Positions 26,474 through 35,133 of a DNA stretch of 64,000 bases are shown here, one piece after another; positions within the stretch are counted from its first letter, which is position 1, and every line of letters begins with the position of its first letter. This DNA comes from Gemmobacter serpentinus (GTDB taxonomy: Bacteria; Pseudomonadota; Alphaproteobacteria; Rhodobacterales; Rhodobacteraceae): contig NZ_WCHR01000020.1 of assembly GCF_008973825.1 (NCBI RefSeq), positions 207,492 through 271,491 of the forward strand, in the 5' to 3' direction. The position numbers and the translations under genes were made by a program. A model generated the notes under the pieces. It was not told where the DNA came from. It saw only the letters and a list, made by a program, of their open reading frames with translations, and did not search any database.

Positions 26474-26524
26474 CAGGAATCCTGATAATCCTGCAGCAAT
26501 GTGTTGACTTGCAGGATTTCCTGC
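26474..26524. promoter_or_regulatory. Cluster of CAGGA palindromes upstream of the RpiR regulator
   Basis: Three related dyads lie in 51 bases. CAGGA-A-TCCTG is at 26474-26484. AATCCTGCA at 26487-26495 pairs with TGCAGGATT at 26510-26518. GCAGGA-TT-TCCTGC at 26511-26524 is a perfect 6-bp-arm palindrome. A TTGACT sits inside the array at 26504-26509. The repeated half-site and its position 35 bases before an RpiR gene suggest an autoregulatory operator. Confidence 0.6.
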
Positions 26525-26558
26525 GGAATGCTGTATACATGAAAAGGGAGACCCGGCG

Positions 26559-27395
26559 ATGACGTTGCTGACGCGCATTCAGGATACATCCGAACGCCTG
26601 ACCGCCTCGGATCGCCGCATCATAGAGGTGTTGCTGGGGCAGCAGGGCGAGGCGGTGTTCCTATCCGCAGCCCAACTGGCGGAACGGGCGCAGGTGCATG
26701 AGACGACGGCCACGCGCTTGGCACAGAAACTTGGCTTCAGCGGCTATCCCGAACTGCGGGCGCAATTGCAGCGTGAGGTGATGGAAGGCCAGGATGCCGC
26801 CGCGCGGATGCGCCGGTCGGTCGCCAAGGTGGCGGATGGCAGCTATCTGGTCGATCTCGTGCAAAGCGAACTGGCCGCGTTGGAGCAACTTGCCCGCAGC
26901 ATCGACCAGCGCGATGTCGATACGGCTTCCGATATGATTGTGGCGGCGCGCAAGGTCTTTATCTTTGCGCAAGGCCACGCCACCGCCGTTTCGGCTTTCC
27001 TGCAGCGACGGCTGGATCGGTTCGGTATGACCACCGTCATGCTGACCGGGCGCGGGCGCGACATCGCGGAGCGGCTGACCGGGCTTGGTGCCGGGGATCT
27101 GGTGCTGGTGCTGGCCTTCCGCAAGCAACCGACCGACTACGCGGCAGTCATGGGTCATGCCGCGCAGGTGGGGGCGGCCACGCTGCTGATCTCGGATCTG
27201 GCGGGGCCGACCATGACACCACCGGCAGGGCATCTTCTGGCCGCGTCAAGGGGACGGTCGGGCACGGAATTCCAGACCCCAATCGTTCCCATGACCATCG
27301 TCAACGCCATTCTGCTGACCATTGCTGGTCGGCATGAACTGCAGGTTGTCGCCAAGCTGGAGGAGCTGGCAGGCCTGTTCGACCGCTTCGCATAA
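26559..27395 (+). CDS. MurR/RpiR-family regulator with SIS domain
   Basis: A 278-residue regulator. The N-terminal RpiR helix-turn-helix (about residues 1-80) has LTASDRRIIEVLL, LSAAQLAERAQVHETTATRLAQKLGFSGYPELRAQL. The C-terminal SIS domain (about 125-265), which binds phosphosugars in the family, has AARKVFIFAQGHATAVSAFLQRRLDRFG and GDLVLVLAFRKQPTDY. It is 27 bases upstream of an AfuA-like binding-protein gene in the same direction, so it heads or controls the transporter operon. Confidence 0.9.
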   Translation: MTLLTRIQDTSERLTASDRRIIEVLLGQQGEAVFLSAAQLAERAQVHETTATRLAQKLGFSGYPELRAQLQREVMEGQDAAARMRRSVAKVADGSYLVDLVQSELAALEQLARSIDQRDVDTASDMIVAARKVFIFAQGHATAVSAFLQRRLDRFGMTTVMLTGRGRDIAERLTGLGAGDLVLVLAFRKQPTDYAAVMGHAAQVGAATLLISDLAGPTMTPPAGHLLAASRGRSGTEFQTPIVPMTIVNAILLTIAGRHELQVVAKLEELAGLFDRFA

Positions 27396-27422
27396 CCGCG
27401 ATCATCTCTGGGAGGAGAGAGC

Positions 27423-28541
27423 ATGTTCAAGACCTTGAAGGCCGCACTTCTTGCGGCGGCCTGCGTCCCTGTCATGGCTGTGGCGCAGGATCTGGATACC
27501 ATGTCTGCAGCCGAACTTTATGAAAAGGCGAAAGAGGAAAAGACGGTGACCGTCTTTTCGCTGTCAAGCCGGATCGCCCGCGTCGAGAAGGCGTTCGAGG
27601 CGGCATATCCCGGGGTCGATCTGATCGGGCTGGATCTCAGCTCGGCCAAGCAGATCGCGCGGGTCGTGGCCGAACAGCAGGCCGGGGTCCATGCGGTCGA
27701 TGTGCTTTACATCGCCGACGCGCCGATTGTTCTGCGCGATCTTCTGGCTGAAGGCCGGGTCCATACTTATGTGCCGCCCCGGGTCGCCGCCCAGATCGAT
27801 GACGGCTTCAAGGCACCGCTTCTGGTGCACCGCCTCTCGACCAAGGTGCTGATGTATAATGAACAGGCCTATCCCGATGGCAGCCCGATCACCAATCTGT
27901 GGCAGTTGACCCTGCCGGAATGGTCTGGCCGGGTGATGATGGTGGATCCGACCCAACGCGGAGAACTGCTGGATCTGCTGACCGAGATCGCCCTGCATCC
28001 CGAGGAGATGGCCGCCGCCTACAAGGCGCAATTCGGTGGCGATATTGCTGTGGACAGCGACCTGAATGGTGCGGGGGAGCAGTTCATCCGCAACCTTTTC
28101 CTGAACGATCTGGTGCTGGTCTCGAACAGCGACGATCTGAACAAGGCCGTGGGCACCAAAGACGCCACCAATCCGCCGGTGGCCTTCGGCACCTATTCCG
28201 ATCGCCGCGACAATGAGGAAGAAGGCTGGGCCCTGCAGGTCGCCAATGACGTCGAACCGGCGAACGGCATCCTCTTCCCGGCCGTTCTGGCGGTGGCCGA
28301 CAAGGCACCCAGCCCCGCGGCGGCGCGGCTGCTCATCGACTTCATGTTCGGTGATGACAGCGCCGATGGCGGCCCGGCCTTTGCGCCCTTCAATGTGCCG
28401 GGCGATTATGCCACCCGCACCACCATTGCCGATGACCCGGATTCGGTGCCGCTGGAGGGGCTGAATGCCTGGACCATCAATACCGAAGCTGTCGCCGAAC
28501 ATCGCGCCCGTATCGCCGATCTGATCATCACCCTGCAGTGA
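27423..28541 (+). CDS. AfuA/FbpA-like periplasmic solute-binding protein
   Basis: A 372-residue type 2 periplasmic binding protein. The signal peptide (KTLKAALLAAACVPVMAVA, cleaved before Gln22) shows export. The mature part begins EEKTVTVFSLSSRIARVEKAFEAAYPGVDLIGLD, the pattern of the Fe(III)/AfuA-like family. There is no obvious conserved tyrosine pair of the iron-binding (FbpA) type near the C-terminal lobe. Related AfuA of Actinobacillus binds hexose phosphates rather than iron. With an RpiR/SIS regulator upstream and a phosphatase plus phosphate transporter downstream, an organophosphate ligand is favoured here. Confidence 0.85.
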   Translation: MFKTLKAALLAAACVPVMAVAQDLDTMSAAELYEKAKEEKTVTVFSLSSRIARVEKAFEAAYPGVDLIGLDLSSAKQIARVVAEQQAGVHAVDVLYIADAPIVLRDLLAEGRVHTYVPPRVAAQIDDGFKAPLLVHRLSTKVLMYNEQAYPDGSPITNLWQLTLPEWSGRVMMVDPTQRGELLDLLTEIALHPEEMAAAYKAQFGGDIAVDSDLNGAGEQFIRNLFLNDLVLVSNSDDLNKAVGTKDATNPPVAFGTYSDRRDNEEEGWALQVANDVEPANGILFPAVLAVADKAPSPAAARLLIDFMFGDDSADGGPAFAPFNVPGDYATRTTIADDPDSVPLEGLNAWTINTEAVAEHRARIADLIITLQ

Positions 28542-28609
28542 CAGATTGCCCGGGCGTGGCCGCTGATGCTGCGCCCGGCACCATGCCCTGAGCGCTGGAG
28601 ATTTTCGCA

Positions 28610-30352
28610 ATGCCCCTGTCAGACACCGCCGCGCCATCCGGGCGCAGGCGATTGAATACACGCGGGCTGGTGCCGCTGCTGATGATCCTGATCGTCGGCG
28701 TGCTGGTGTTGGCCCCGCTTTTGCGCATCCTGCTTGCCACGCTGACCCCGTCCGGGCTTGAAGCCTGGAGCGCGATCCTCGCCAGCCCGATGTCGCTGAA
28801 TCTGTGGTGGCGACCGCTGATGAATACGCTGATCCTTGGGCTGGGCGTCTCGGCTGGGTGCCTGTTGCTTGGGGGCTTTACTGCCTGGCTGGTGGTGATG
28901 ACCGATGTGCCGGGCCGCCGCATCCTGGGCGTCATGCATACCCTGCCCTTCATGATCCCCAGCTTTGCCGCCGCCTTGGCCTGGGGCACGCTGTTTCGCA
29001 ACAGCCGCATGGGTGGATCCTCGGGCTTCTTCGAGGCCAATGGTTTCATCATTCCCGACTGGCTGGCCTGGGGCATCGTGCCGGTGCTGATCGTGCTGAT
29101 CGCGCATTACTATTCGTTGGCCTTCACGATCATTGCCGCTGCCCTGTCCTCGGTCGGGGCCGATCTGGTCGAGGCGGCCCAGATGACAGGCGCGCGCCGT
29201 CCGCGCATCTTCTTTGGCATCGTCCTGCCGGTGGTGACGCCCGCACTGGTTTCCGCCGCGTCGCTCACATTGGCTGGGGCGGTGGCGAATTTCGCGGCCC
29301 CTGCGCTTCTGGGTCTTCCGGTGCGGATGCAGACGCTGTCGACCCGCCTGTTTGGCATGATCGAGATCGGCCAGGCCGAGCGCGGCTTCGTGCTGGCCCT
29401 TCTGCTGATCGCCGTCTCGGGCGTGTTCCTGTTCCTTTCCGACCGGCTGGTCTCGGGGCGGCGGGCCTTTGTCACCGTGACCGGCAAGGGCGGGCGCACG
29501 CGTCGCTTTACCTTGGGCAAATGGCGCTGGCCCCTGTTTGTCGCGGGCTTTGGCCTTGCAATCGTGACAACCGTCGTGCCGGTGGTCGTGCTGATAGCCT
29601 CGAGCCTTGCACCGCAAAGCGGCGCACTGTTCTCGAACTGGACACTGCATTTCTGGATCGGCGAAGGTGGTGGGCAGATCGCCCAGGGCACGGCGGGGAT
29701 CTTCCGCAACCCCGTGCTGATCGAGGCCCTGTTCAACACGCTGAAGCTGGGGCTGGTGGTTGCGCTGATCTCGATGGTGCTGGGGCTTGCATTGGCCCAT
29801 ACCATCACCCGCAACAAGGGCACGGTTCTGGCCAATATCCTGTCGCAACTGGCTTTCCTGCCGCTGCTGATCCCCTCCATTGCATTTGCCGCCGCCTATA
29901 TCGCACTGTTCGGTGCCCCATTCGGGCCATTGCCCTCACTTTACGGCACCTTCACGCTGCTGGTGATCGCTGCCGCCGCCCATAACCTGCCCTATGCCGT
30001 GCAGGCCGGGCGCTCCGTTCTGGGCCAGATCGCCACCGATCTGGAGGAAAGCGCGCGGTTGACCGGGGCCGGGCCCCTGCGGCGCATGTGGGCGATCATT
30101 TTTCCGCTGGCGATCAGGGGCCTGCTGGCCGGGGCGATCCTGGTCTTCGTCAAGATGGTCCGCGATCTGTCGCTGGTCGTTCTCTTGTTCAGCGCCACCT
30201 CTCCGGTCCTGTCGATGGTCGCCTATCGTTACGCCGCCGAGGGGTTCATGCAATTCGCCAATGCCATCACCGTTCTGATCCTTGTGATCTGTCTGGCTGC
30301 CTCGCTGATCGCGCAGGCCCTTCAGGCACGGGTGCAGAAATGGAAGGAGTGA
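28610..30352 (+). CDS. ABC transporter permease with two fused permease halves (AfuB/FbpB-like)
   Basis: A 580-residue membrane protein with about twelve predicted helices. The two binding-protein-dependent permease domains show EAA-type loops at EAAQMTGARRPRIFFGIVLPVVTPAL (about residues 186-212) and ESARLTGAGPLRRMWAIIFPLAIRGL (about 483-508). Two fused halves are typical for the iron/AfuB class. It lies 68 bases after the binding-protein gene and five bases before the ATPase gene. Confidence 0.9.
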   Translation: MPLSDTAAPSGRRRLNTRGLVPLLMILIVGVLVLAPLLRILLATLTPSGLEAWSAILASPMSLNLWWRPLMNTLILGLGVSAGCLLLGGFTAWLVVMTDVPGRRILGVMHTLPFMIPSFAAALAWGTLFRNSRMGGSSGFFEANGFIIPDWLAWGIVPVLIVLIAHYYSLAFTIIAAALSSVGADLVEAAQMTGARRPRIFFGIVLPVVTPALVSAASLTLAGAVANFAAPALLGLPVRMQTLSTRLFGMIEIGQAERGFVLALLLIAVSGVFLFLSDRLVSGRRAFVTVTGKGGRTRRFTLGKWRWPLFVAGFGLAIVTTVVPVVVLIASSLAPQSGALFSNWTLHFWIGEGGGQIAQGTAGIFRNPVLIEALFNTLKLGLVVALISMVLGLALAHTITRNKGTVLANILSQLAFLPLLIPSIAFAAAYIALFGAPFGPLPSLYGTFTLLVIAAAAHNLPYAVQAGRSVLGQIATDLEESARLTGAGPLRRMWAIIFPLAIRGLLAGAILVFVKMVRDLSLVVLLFSATSPVLSMVAYRYAAEGFMQFANAITVLILVICLAASLIAQALQARVQKWKE

Positions 30353-30357
30353 CCAAT

Positions 30358-31455
30358 ATGGCTTCTGTTCAGACCGAAGCAAAGGATGCCATCCGCATCT
30401 CCAACCTGGTGAAACGCTTCGGCGATTTCACCGCCATTCCCGACCTGTCCTTGTCGGTGCCACCGGGGTCTTTTCTGGTGCTCGTCGGCCCCTCCGGCTG
30501 TGGCAAATCCACCCTGCTGCGGATGTTGGCAGGGCTGGATGAGCCGACGCGCGGCGAGATTGCCTTCATGGGCAAGACCGTGTCGTCCGGGGCGGGGGGC
30601 GTCGTGGCCGACCCCAGGGAACGCAATGCCGGGCTGGTGTTCCAGTCCTATGCGCTCTGGCCGCATATGACCGTGGCGGGCAATATCGGCTGGCCGCTGA
30701 AAGTAGCGAACTGGGACAATGCGGCCCGCGAGGCGCGGATCGACGAGGTGCTGAAGATGCTCGGCATCTCGGCCCTGCGGGATCGCTACCCGGCGGAAAT
30801 CTCGGGCGGGCAACAGCAACGGGTGGCCATCGCCCGCACACTGGCCCCGAAGCCCGCGATCCTGCTGTTCGACGAGCCGCTATCGAACCTTGACGCCAAG
30901 CTGCGGATCGAGATGCGCAGCGAACTGATGCGCATCCATCGCGCCACCGGCGCCACCTCGGTCTATGTCACCCATGACCAGGTGGAAGCAATGACCATGG
31001 CCACCCATGTGGCGGTGATGAACCAGGGTCGGGTGGAACAGTTCGGGCCGCCGCGCGCCCTGCTGGAGCGCCCGGCGACCACCTTTGTCGCAACCTTCCT
31101 TGGCACACCGCCGGGCAACCTGCTGCCTGCGACCCGACAGGGTGACATGCTGTTTCATGCAGGCGTTCCGCTGGCCCCTGCCGCATTGGCACAGGGCCGC
31201 GACGCGGTGCAGCTGTTCTATCGCGCCGAGCAGATCACCATGGGCCGCGCGCCCGACCGTCCGGTGCTGCTGGCCGAGTTTTCCGAGGCGGCACCAATGG
31301 CAGGCCGGGTGATGGTGACGGCCGCCGCGGGCGCGCTGCGCCTCTCTGCCATTGTCGACCACTTCCCCGATACCCGTCCGGGTGACCCGATCGAATTTGC
31401 ACTTTCCGGCGCGCCTGACGCCGTCTTTGCCACCACCGGCGAAAGGATCGAATGA
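30358..31455 (+). CDS. ABC transporter ATP-binding protein (AfuC/FbpC-like)
   Basis: A 365-residue ATPase with Walker A GPSGCGKST, Q-loop FQSYALWPHM, signature ISGGQQQR, Walker B ILLFDEPLSNLD and the H-loop in YVTHDQVEAM. After about residue 240 comes a TOBE-like regulatory domain of 120 residues. The start at 30358 follows AAGGAG overlapping the permease stop. The stop overlaps the phosphatase ATG (ATGA), linking transport to phosphate removal in one transcript. Confidence 0.92.
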   Translation: MASVQTEAKDAIRISNLVKRFGDFTAIPDLSLSVPPGSFLVLVGPSGCGKSTLLRMLAGLDEPTRGEIAFMGKTVSSGAGGVVADPRERNAGLVFQSYALWPHMTVAGNIGWPLKVANWDNAAREARIDEVLKMLGISALRDRYPAEISGGQQQRVAIARTLAPKPAILLFDEPLSNLDAKLRIEMRSELMRIHRATGATSVYVTHDQVEAMTMATHVAVMNQGRVEQFGPPRALLERPATTFVATFLGTPPGNLLPATRQGDMLFHAGVPLAPAALAQGRDAVQLFYRAEQITMGRAPDRPVLLAEFSEAAPMAGRVMVTAAAGALRLSAIVDHFPDTRPGDPIEFALSGAPDAVFATTGERIE

Positions 31456-32060
31456 TGCGCCTTATCCTGATGCGCCATGGCGAAACCACCTGGAATGCGG
31501 AATCCCGTCTGCAGGGGCAGGATAACTCCGACCTGTCCGAACGCGGGATCGAGCAGGCCCGCCGGTTCGGTGCCTTTGTGCGGGCCCTGAAGCCGGCGCG
31601 GGTGGTGTCGTCGGATCTGGGGCGCACCCGGCAGACGGCGGCGCTGATCGGTCATGGCGACTGCCCCAGTGATCCGCGCCTGCGCGAATGGGACATGGGC
31701 AGCTGGACCGGGCGCACCAAGCCCGACCTGATCGCCGCCCATGCCGAACTGTATCATGCCTGGCGGGCCGGAACCTATACGCCCGAAGGAAGCGAGCCTT
31801 GGGCGGTGTTCCGCGATCGCGTGGCGGGGGGCCTGCGGCACTGGCTGGGCGCGGGCGAAGGCGATTTGCTGGCGGTGGTGCATGGCGGTGTGATCCGCGC
31901 GGCACTGGATGCCTTTTTGCAGATGCCGCCGGCACGGGTCATCCCGGTGACGCCCGGCACTGGAACCATCCTCAGTTTTGTGCCCGGCCAGTTCGCCGAG
32001 GCGCAGCTGGAGGGCTATAATATCGGTGCCGTCGTTCCCGATCTTTCCGTCGCGGATTAA
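31452..32060 (+). CDS. Histidine phosphatase (phosphoglycerate-mutase-like)
   Basis: A 202-residue branch-1 histidine phosphatase. The phospho-acceptor motif is LMRHGETTWN, with the conserved arginine in SSDLGRTRQTA, the acid/base Glu in LREWDMGSWTGRT and the second histidine in VVHGGVIRA. No signal peptide, so cytoplasmic. These enzymes act on sugar phosphates, alpha-ribazole phosphate or similar. Four-base overlap with the ABC ATPase gene and an 11-base gap to a Na/Pi cotransporter gene suggest it releases phosphate from the imported compound. Confidence 0.9.
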   Translation: MMRLILMRHGETTWNAESRLQGQDNSDLSERGIEQARRFGAFVRALKPARVVSSDLGRTRQTAALIGHGDCPSDPRLREWDMGSWTGRTKPDLIAAHAELYHAWRAGTYTPEGSEPWAVFRDRVAGGLRHWLGAGEGDLLAVVHGGVIRAALDAFLQMPPARVIPVTPGTGTILSFVPGQFAEAQLEGYNIGAVVPDLSVAD

Positions 32061-32071
32061 AGGAATTCGCC

Positions 32072-33739
32072 ATGACCGGCACCTTTGTGATCCTCGATCT
32101 GCTTGGGGGCGTGGCCTTGTTGCTCTGGGGGGTGCGCATGGTCCGCACCGGGATGGAGCGTGGCTGGGGAGAACGGCTGCGCGGTTGGCTGGAGCGGCGG
32201 CTGTCGAACCGCATTGCGGCCTTTGGCGGCGGGCTGGGCGTGACTGCGGTGCTTGGCAGCGCGACCGCGACAACGCTGATCGTGGCCAGTCTGGCGGCAG
32301 GCGGCGTGCTGGCCCCGGCGACGGGGCTGGCGGTGCTGCTGGGGGCCGATGTCGGATCGGCTGCCACGGCTGCGGTTCTCGCCTCTGGTTCCTCCGTCGC
32401 TGCGATGTTGGCGCCGGTGCTGATCTTTGCGGGCTATCTGACCTTTGGTCGTTCGGCCGAGTTCCGGCCACGCAACCTGGGGCGTATGCTGATCGGCCTT
32501 GGTCTCATGCTGTTCGCGCTGAAGCTGGTGGTCGGTGCCACCGCGCCTTTGCGCGAGGCGACGCTGTTTCACGAGGTGCTGAACGCTTTGGCGGCAGAGC
32601 CAATGCTGGCTTTTCTGGCCGGGGCCATCCTGACATGGATCTGCCATTCGTCTCTGGCCGTGGTGTTGCTGCTGACCACCTTTGTGATGAATGGCAGCCT
32701 TGCGCCGGAGCAGGCGCTGCCTTTCGTGCTGGGGCTGAATTTCGGAGGCGGCCTGCCCGCGCTTTCGGCAACGATGGGGCAACCCGCTGCCGCGCGACAA
32801 TTGCCGGTTGCAAACCTGCTGTGCCGGGGCGGGTTGGCCTTGTTGGCGCTGCTGGCCATGACACCGCTGCTGCGCGGGCTGGACCTGCTGCATCTGACCC
32901 CGGCCACGGCGGTGGCGCAGATGCATCTGGGGTTCAATCTTGCCGCGGCTGCGATCTTTCTTCCGCTGTCGCATCATGTGTTGCGGATCGTGGCATGGCT
33001 GGTGGCGGATACCGCCCCGCAGGACCAAGAACCGATTACCCCGCGTTATCTGGTGCCTTCGGCAACCCGGACCCCGCATATGGCCCTGACCAATGCGGGG
33101 CTGGAGACAGCCCGCATGGCCGAGATGGTATCGCGCATGACCGATCGGGCATTGGATGTGCTGGACAGCGGCAAGCTGGAAACCCTGCGCGAGCTGACAG
33201 TGCTGGACGATCAGCTTGCCGCACATCTGAAGGCGCTGAACCGCTATCTTGGGGGATTGAGCGCCGAAGGCCAGACCGGCGAAGAGGCGCGTCGTGCCCG
33301 GATGATCCTGCATTATGCCGGCAGTCTCGAACATGCGGGCAATATCATCCGACGCAACCTGGGAGATCGGGCGCGGGCCAAGGTTCGGCGCAGTTGCCGC
33401 CTTGATCCCACTCAACAAGCCCGTCTGACCGAACTGCGCGCCCTCGTGCTGGATACGCTGCGGGTGATGCCTGCCGCGCTGTGCTCGGATGATCTGGAGG
33501 TGGCCAAGGCGCTGGCCAGCCGCAAGGATGCGTTCCGCGCGCTGGAAGATCACATCGTCGCGACGGATCTGTCGCAGGGATCAGCAAACAGCGCCGCTGC
33601 AAAGCTGTTCCTCGATATCCTGCGCGACCTGCATCGGGTCAATTCCGTGCTGGCCGCCGCCGCCTATCCGCGGCTGGCTGCGGCGGGCCTGATGCATGGC
33701 AGCCGGTTGCGCCATGAGGACGGCATCCGACAAGAATAG
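32072..33739 (+). CDS. Na/Pi cotransporter family protein with PhoU-like C-terminus
   Basis: A 555-residue NptA/YjbB-type protein. The membrane half (about residues 1-315) contains the two inverted repeats: LLLWGVRMVRTGMERGWGERL, GSATATTLIVASLAAGG, then ICHSSLAVVLLLTTFVMNG and LGLNFGGGLPAL. The soluble C-terminal half (about 340-545) is helical and PhoU-like (MAEMVSRMTDRALDVLDSG). YjbB of E. coli exports phosphate, so here it may dispose of phosphate freed by the preceding phosphatase; import is also possible. Confidence 0.9.
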   Translation: MTGTFVILDLLGGVALLLWGVRMVRTGMERGWGERLRGWLERRLSNRIAAFGGGLGVTAVLGSATATTLIVASLAAGGVLAPATGLAVLLGADVGSAATAAVLASGSSVAAMLAPVLIFAGYLTFGRSAEFRPRNLGRMLIGLGLMLFALKLVVGATAPLREATLFHEVLNALAAEPMLAFLAGAILTWICHSSLAVVLLLTTFVMNGSLAPEQALPFVLGLNFGGGLPALSATMGQPAAARQLPVANLLCRGGLALLALLAMTPLLRGLDLLHLTPATAVAQMHLGFNLAAAAIFLPLSHHVLRIVAWLVADTAPQDQEPITPRYLVPSATRTPHMALTNAGLETARMAEMVSRMTDRALDVLDSGKLETLRELTVLDDQLAAHLKALNRYLGGLSAEGQTGEEARRARMILHYAGSLEHAGNIIRRNLGDRARAKVRRSCRLDPTQQARLTELRALVLDTLRVMPAALCSDDLEVAKALASRKDAFRALEDHIVATDLSQGSANSAAAKLFLDILRDLHRVNSVLAAAAYPRLAAAGLMHGSRLRHEDGIRQE

Positions 33740-33751
33740 CGCATTCATAGC

Positions 33752-33790
33752 CCGGCCATCAGCCCGACCGCATTCAGGGGTGATGGCCGG
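33752..33790 (+). terminator. Probable terminator of the transporter-phosphatase operon
   Basis: Perfect 10-bp arms (CCGGCCATCA at 33752-33761, complement at 33781-33790) with a 19-base loop, beginning 12 bases after the Na/Pi cotransporter stop. No T-tract follows, so termination strength is uncertain. Confidence 0.5.
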
Positions 33791-34041
33791 TTGCGAAATG
33801 AACGCGAGGGACCGGGCCTGCCGGATCGCGGTGCTTGCGCAAGGCAGCCCTGGCACCGCAGGCACAGGCCGCCGCATGAGCGAAATAGCCATCCAACCCG
33901 CAAAAGACCACATTCTGAAGCAGAAGGTCTTCCACTAGGCAGTATCACATAAGTGTCTGATATTGTGTTACAAAACCCCCTATCAGCCTAAGATCCCTGA
34001 TCGGAATCGGCGATCGACCTTTTCGTATCGAGTGACGTGCT

Positions 34042-34632
34042 ATGGCATTCCTGTATTTTGCAGGCGACAAGGTCGCCTTCTTCAACTCCGTCAGCGACAC
34101 CAGCGTGGGAGGGTCGCGGGCGCACAGTCCTCGTCGGTAACAACCCATTCCTTGCGACAGACTGGGTCAGGATCGAAATCCGCGACAGCAACATTTCGGC
34201 CAATGGCGAGATCAACTTTGATGAAGTCATCTTCCTGAGCGTTGTCGTGACCCGAAATGGCGTGACCTATGCCTTTCGGGTGAGCTGCGCGCCGTTGCGG
34301 GAGAAAAGACGGGCCTGGTTGCAGCCAACACCTGATCGGCGCGCCGGGCATTGACGTGGCCGAAGATCTGAAGGCGGTGGAATACTGTCACTTCCTGTTC
34401 GACCGCTAGAAGTCATCTGGTCGAACGGGGCACAGACAGAGTCACTTTTTACCGGCAAGGAGGCGTTGAAATCTCTTGGCGCTCAAGCCCGTCAGGAAAT
34501 ATTCGCGATCGTCCCCGAGCTTGCGCCGCGCGCGATCGCGGTGCCCCCTCAGACAGCCCGCCGTTTCCTGACGGGTCGCGAAGGCCGCGAATTGACCCGC
34601 CGGATCATCCGAAAGGCCGTTCCACTGGTTGA
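34042..34632 (+). pseudogene. Decayed Hint-domain (Hint_2) protein gene with multiple frameshifts
   Basis: Consecutive fragments in changing frames reproduce a Rhodobacteraceae Hint-domain protein. They are FAGDKVAFFNSVSDTS (34042-34130), VLVGNNPFLATDWVRIEI with FLSVVVTRNGVTYAFRVS (to about 34285), GLVAANT, then after a one-base shift LIGAPGIDVAEDL with EYCHFLFDR and a TAG, then after another shift EVIWSNGAQTESLFTG with QEIFAIVPEL and RIIRKAVPLVE. The first half of the self-processing Hint core is deleted between the second and third pieces. Intact relatives pair the CHFLFDRHEV type segment directly, so this copy is dead. The N-terminus is also missing. Confidence 0.82.
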
Positions 34633-35090
34633 AGGGGCTGCACCTTCTCAGGCCAGCTTCTGCAGTTCGCGGAAATCATCTGCGCAAGATGCGGCGCATG
34701 GTGCATGATGTGCCCCGCGCAGGCCGCTGGGGGCGGTTTATATGCGCGGGGCAGACGCGGCGGGCCTATCATCGGCCAGGATTTTGACGCATGTTTGGCC
34801 CATCCTGTTCGCCACGAAATGGCAACAACTTGCGGCATCCTGCGCAAGTCAACTTGGCCGTTGACCGCACGTTTCTTGGCTGCGTCGGTCGCCGCCTGAG
34901 AGGTTGCGATGGCTGCGCGGCGCACAGGATGAAAAATCGCCCGAGTCACCCAGAACAAGGTCGGTCGACGTGCTGCCAGCGGCTGATCGGCGGCTGCGCT
35001 GCCGGCGCGGTCCTTCCAGCCCGTCGATGTCTGCATCGTGCCTTCATTCAGCCACGCCGGAGGTTCAGGCAACCTGCTGCGTCATGGGTC
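34633..35090. other. Intergenic region without a supported gene
   Basis: About 460 bases between the Hint relic and the GMC terminator. No motif, RNA gene or conserved frame is visible. The 33791-34041 stretch on the other side of the relic is likewise empty apart from a locally AT-rich patch at 33935-33990. Confidence 0.45.
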
Positions 35091-35127
35091 GGAAAAATGC
35101 CGGGCGGCACCTTCCACGGTGCCGCCC
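35091..35127 (-). terminator. Intrinsic terminator of the ALDH-GMC operon
   Basis: On the minus strand, perfect 10-bp arms (GGGCGGCACC and complement at 35102-35111/35118-35127) with a 6-base loop, followed within a few bases by TTTTT (35097-35093). It starts seven bases past the GMC stop. Confidence 0.82.
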
Positions 35128-35133
35128 TGCGTT

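Noticed and set aside
28619..29848. Open frame of about 400 codons opposite the AfuB-like permease
   Set aside because: Gln/His/Arg-rich antisense translation typical of a shadow of a membrane protein gene; no motif.
27423..31455. Calling the ABC system a ferric iron transporter
   Set aside because: Only the family name supports it. No Fur-box-like sequence or siderophore gene is nearby, while regulator and downstream genes point to phosphorylated substrates.
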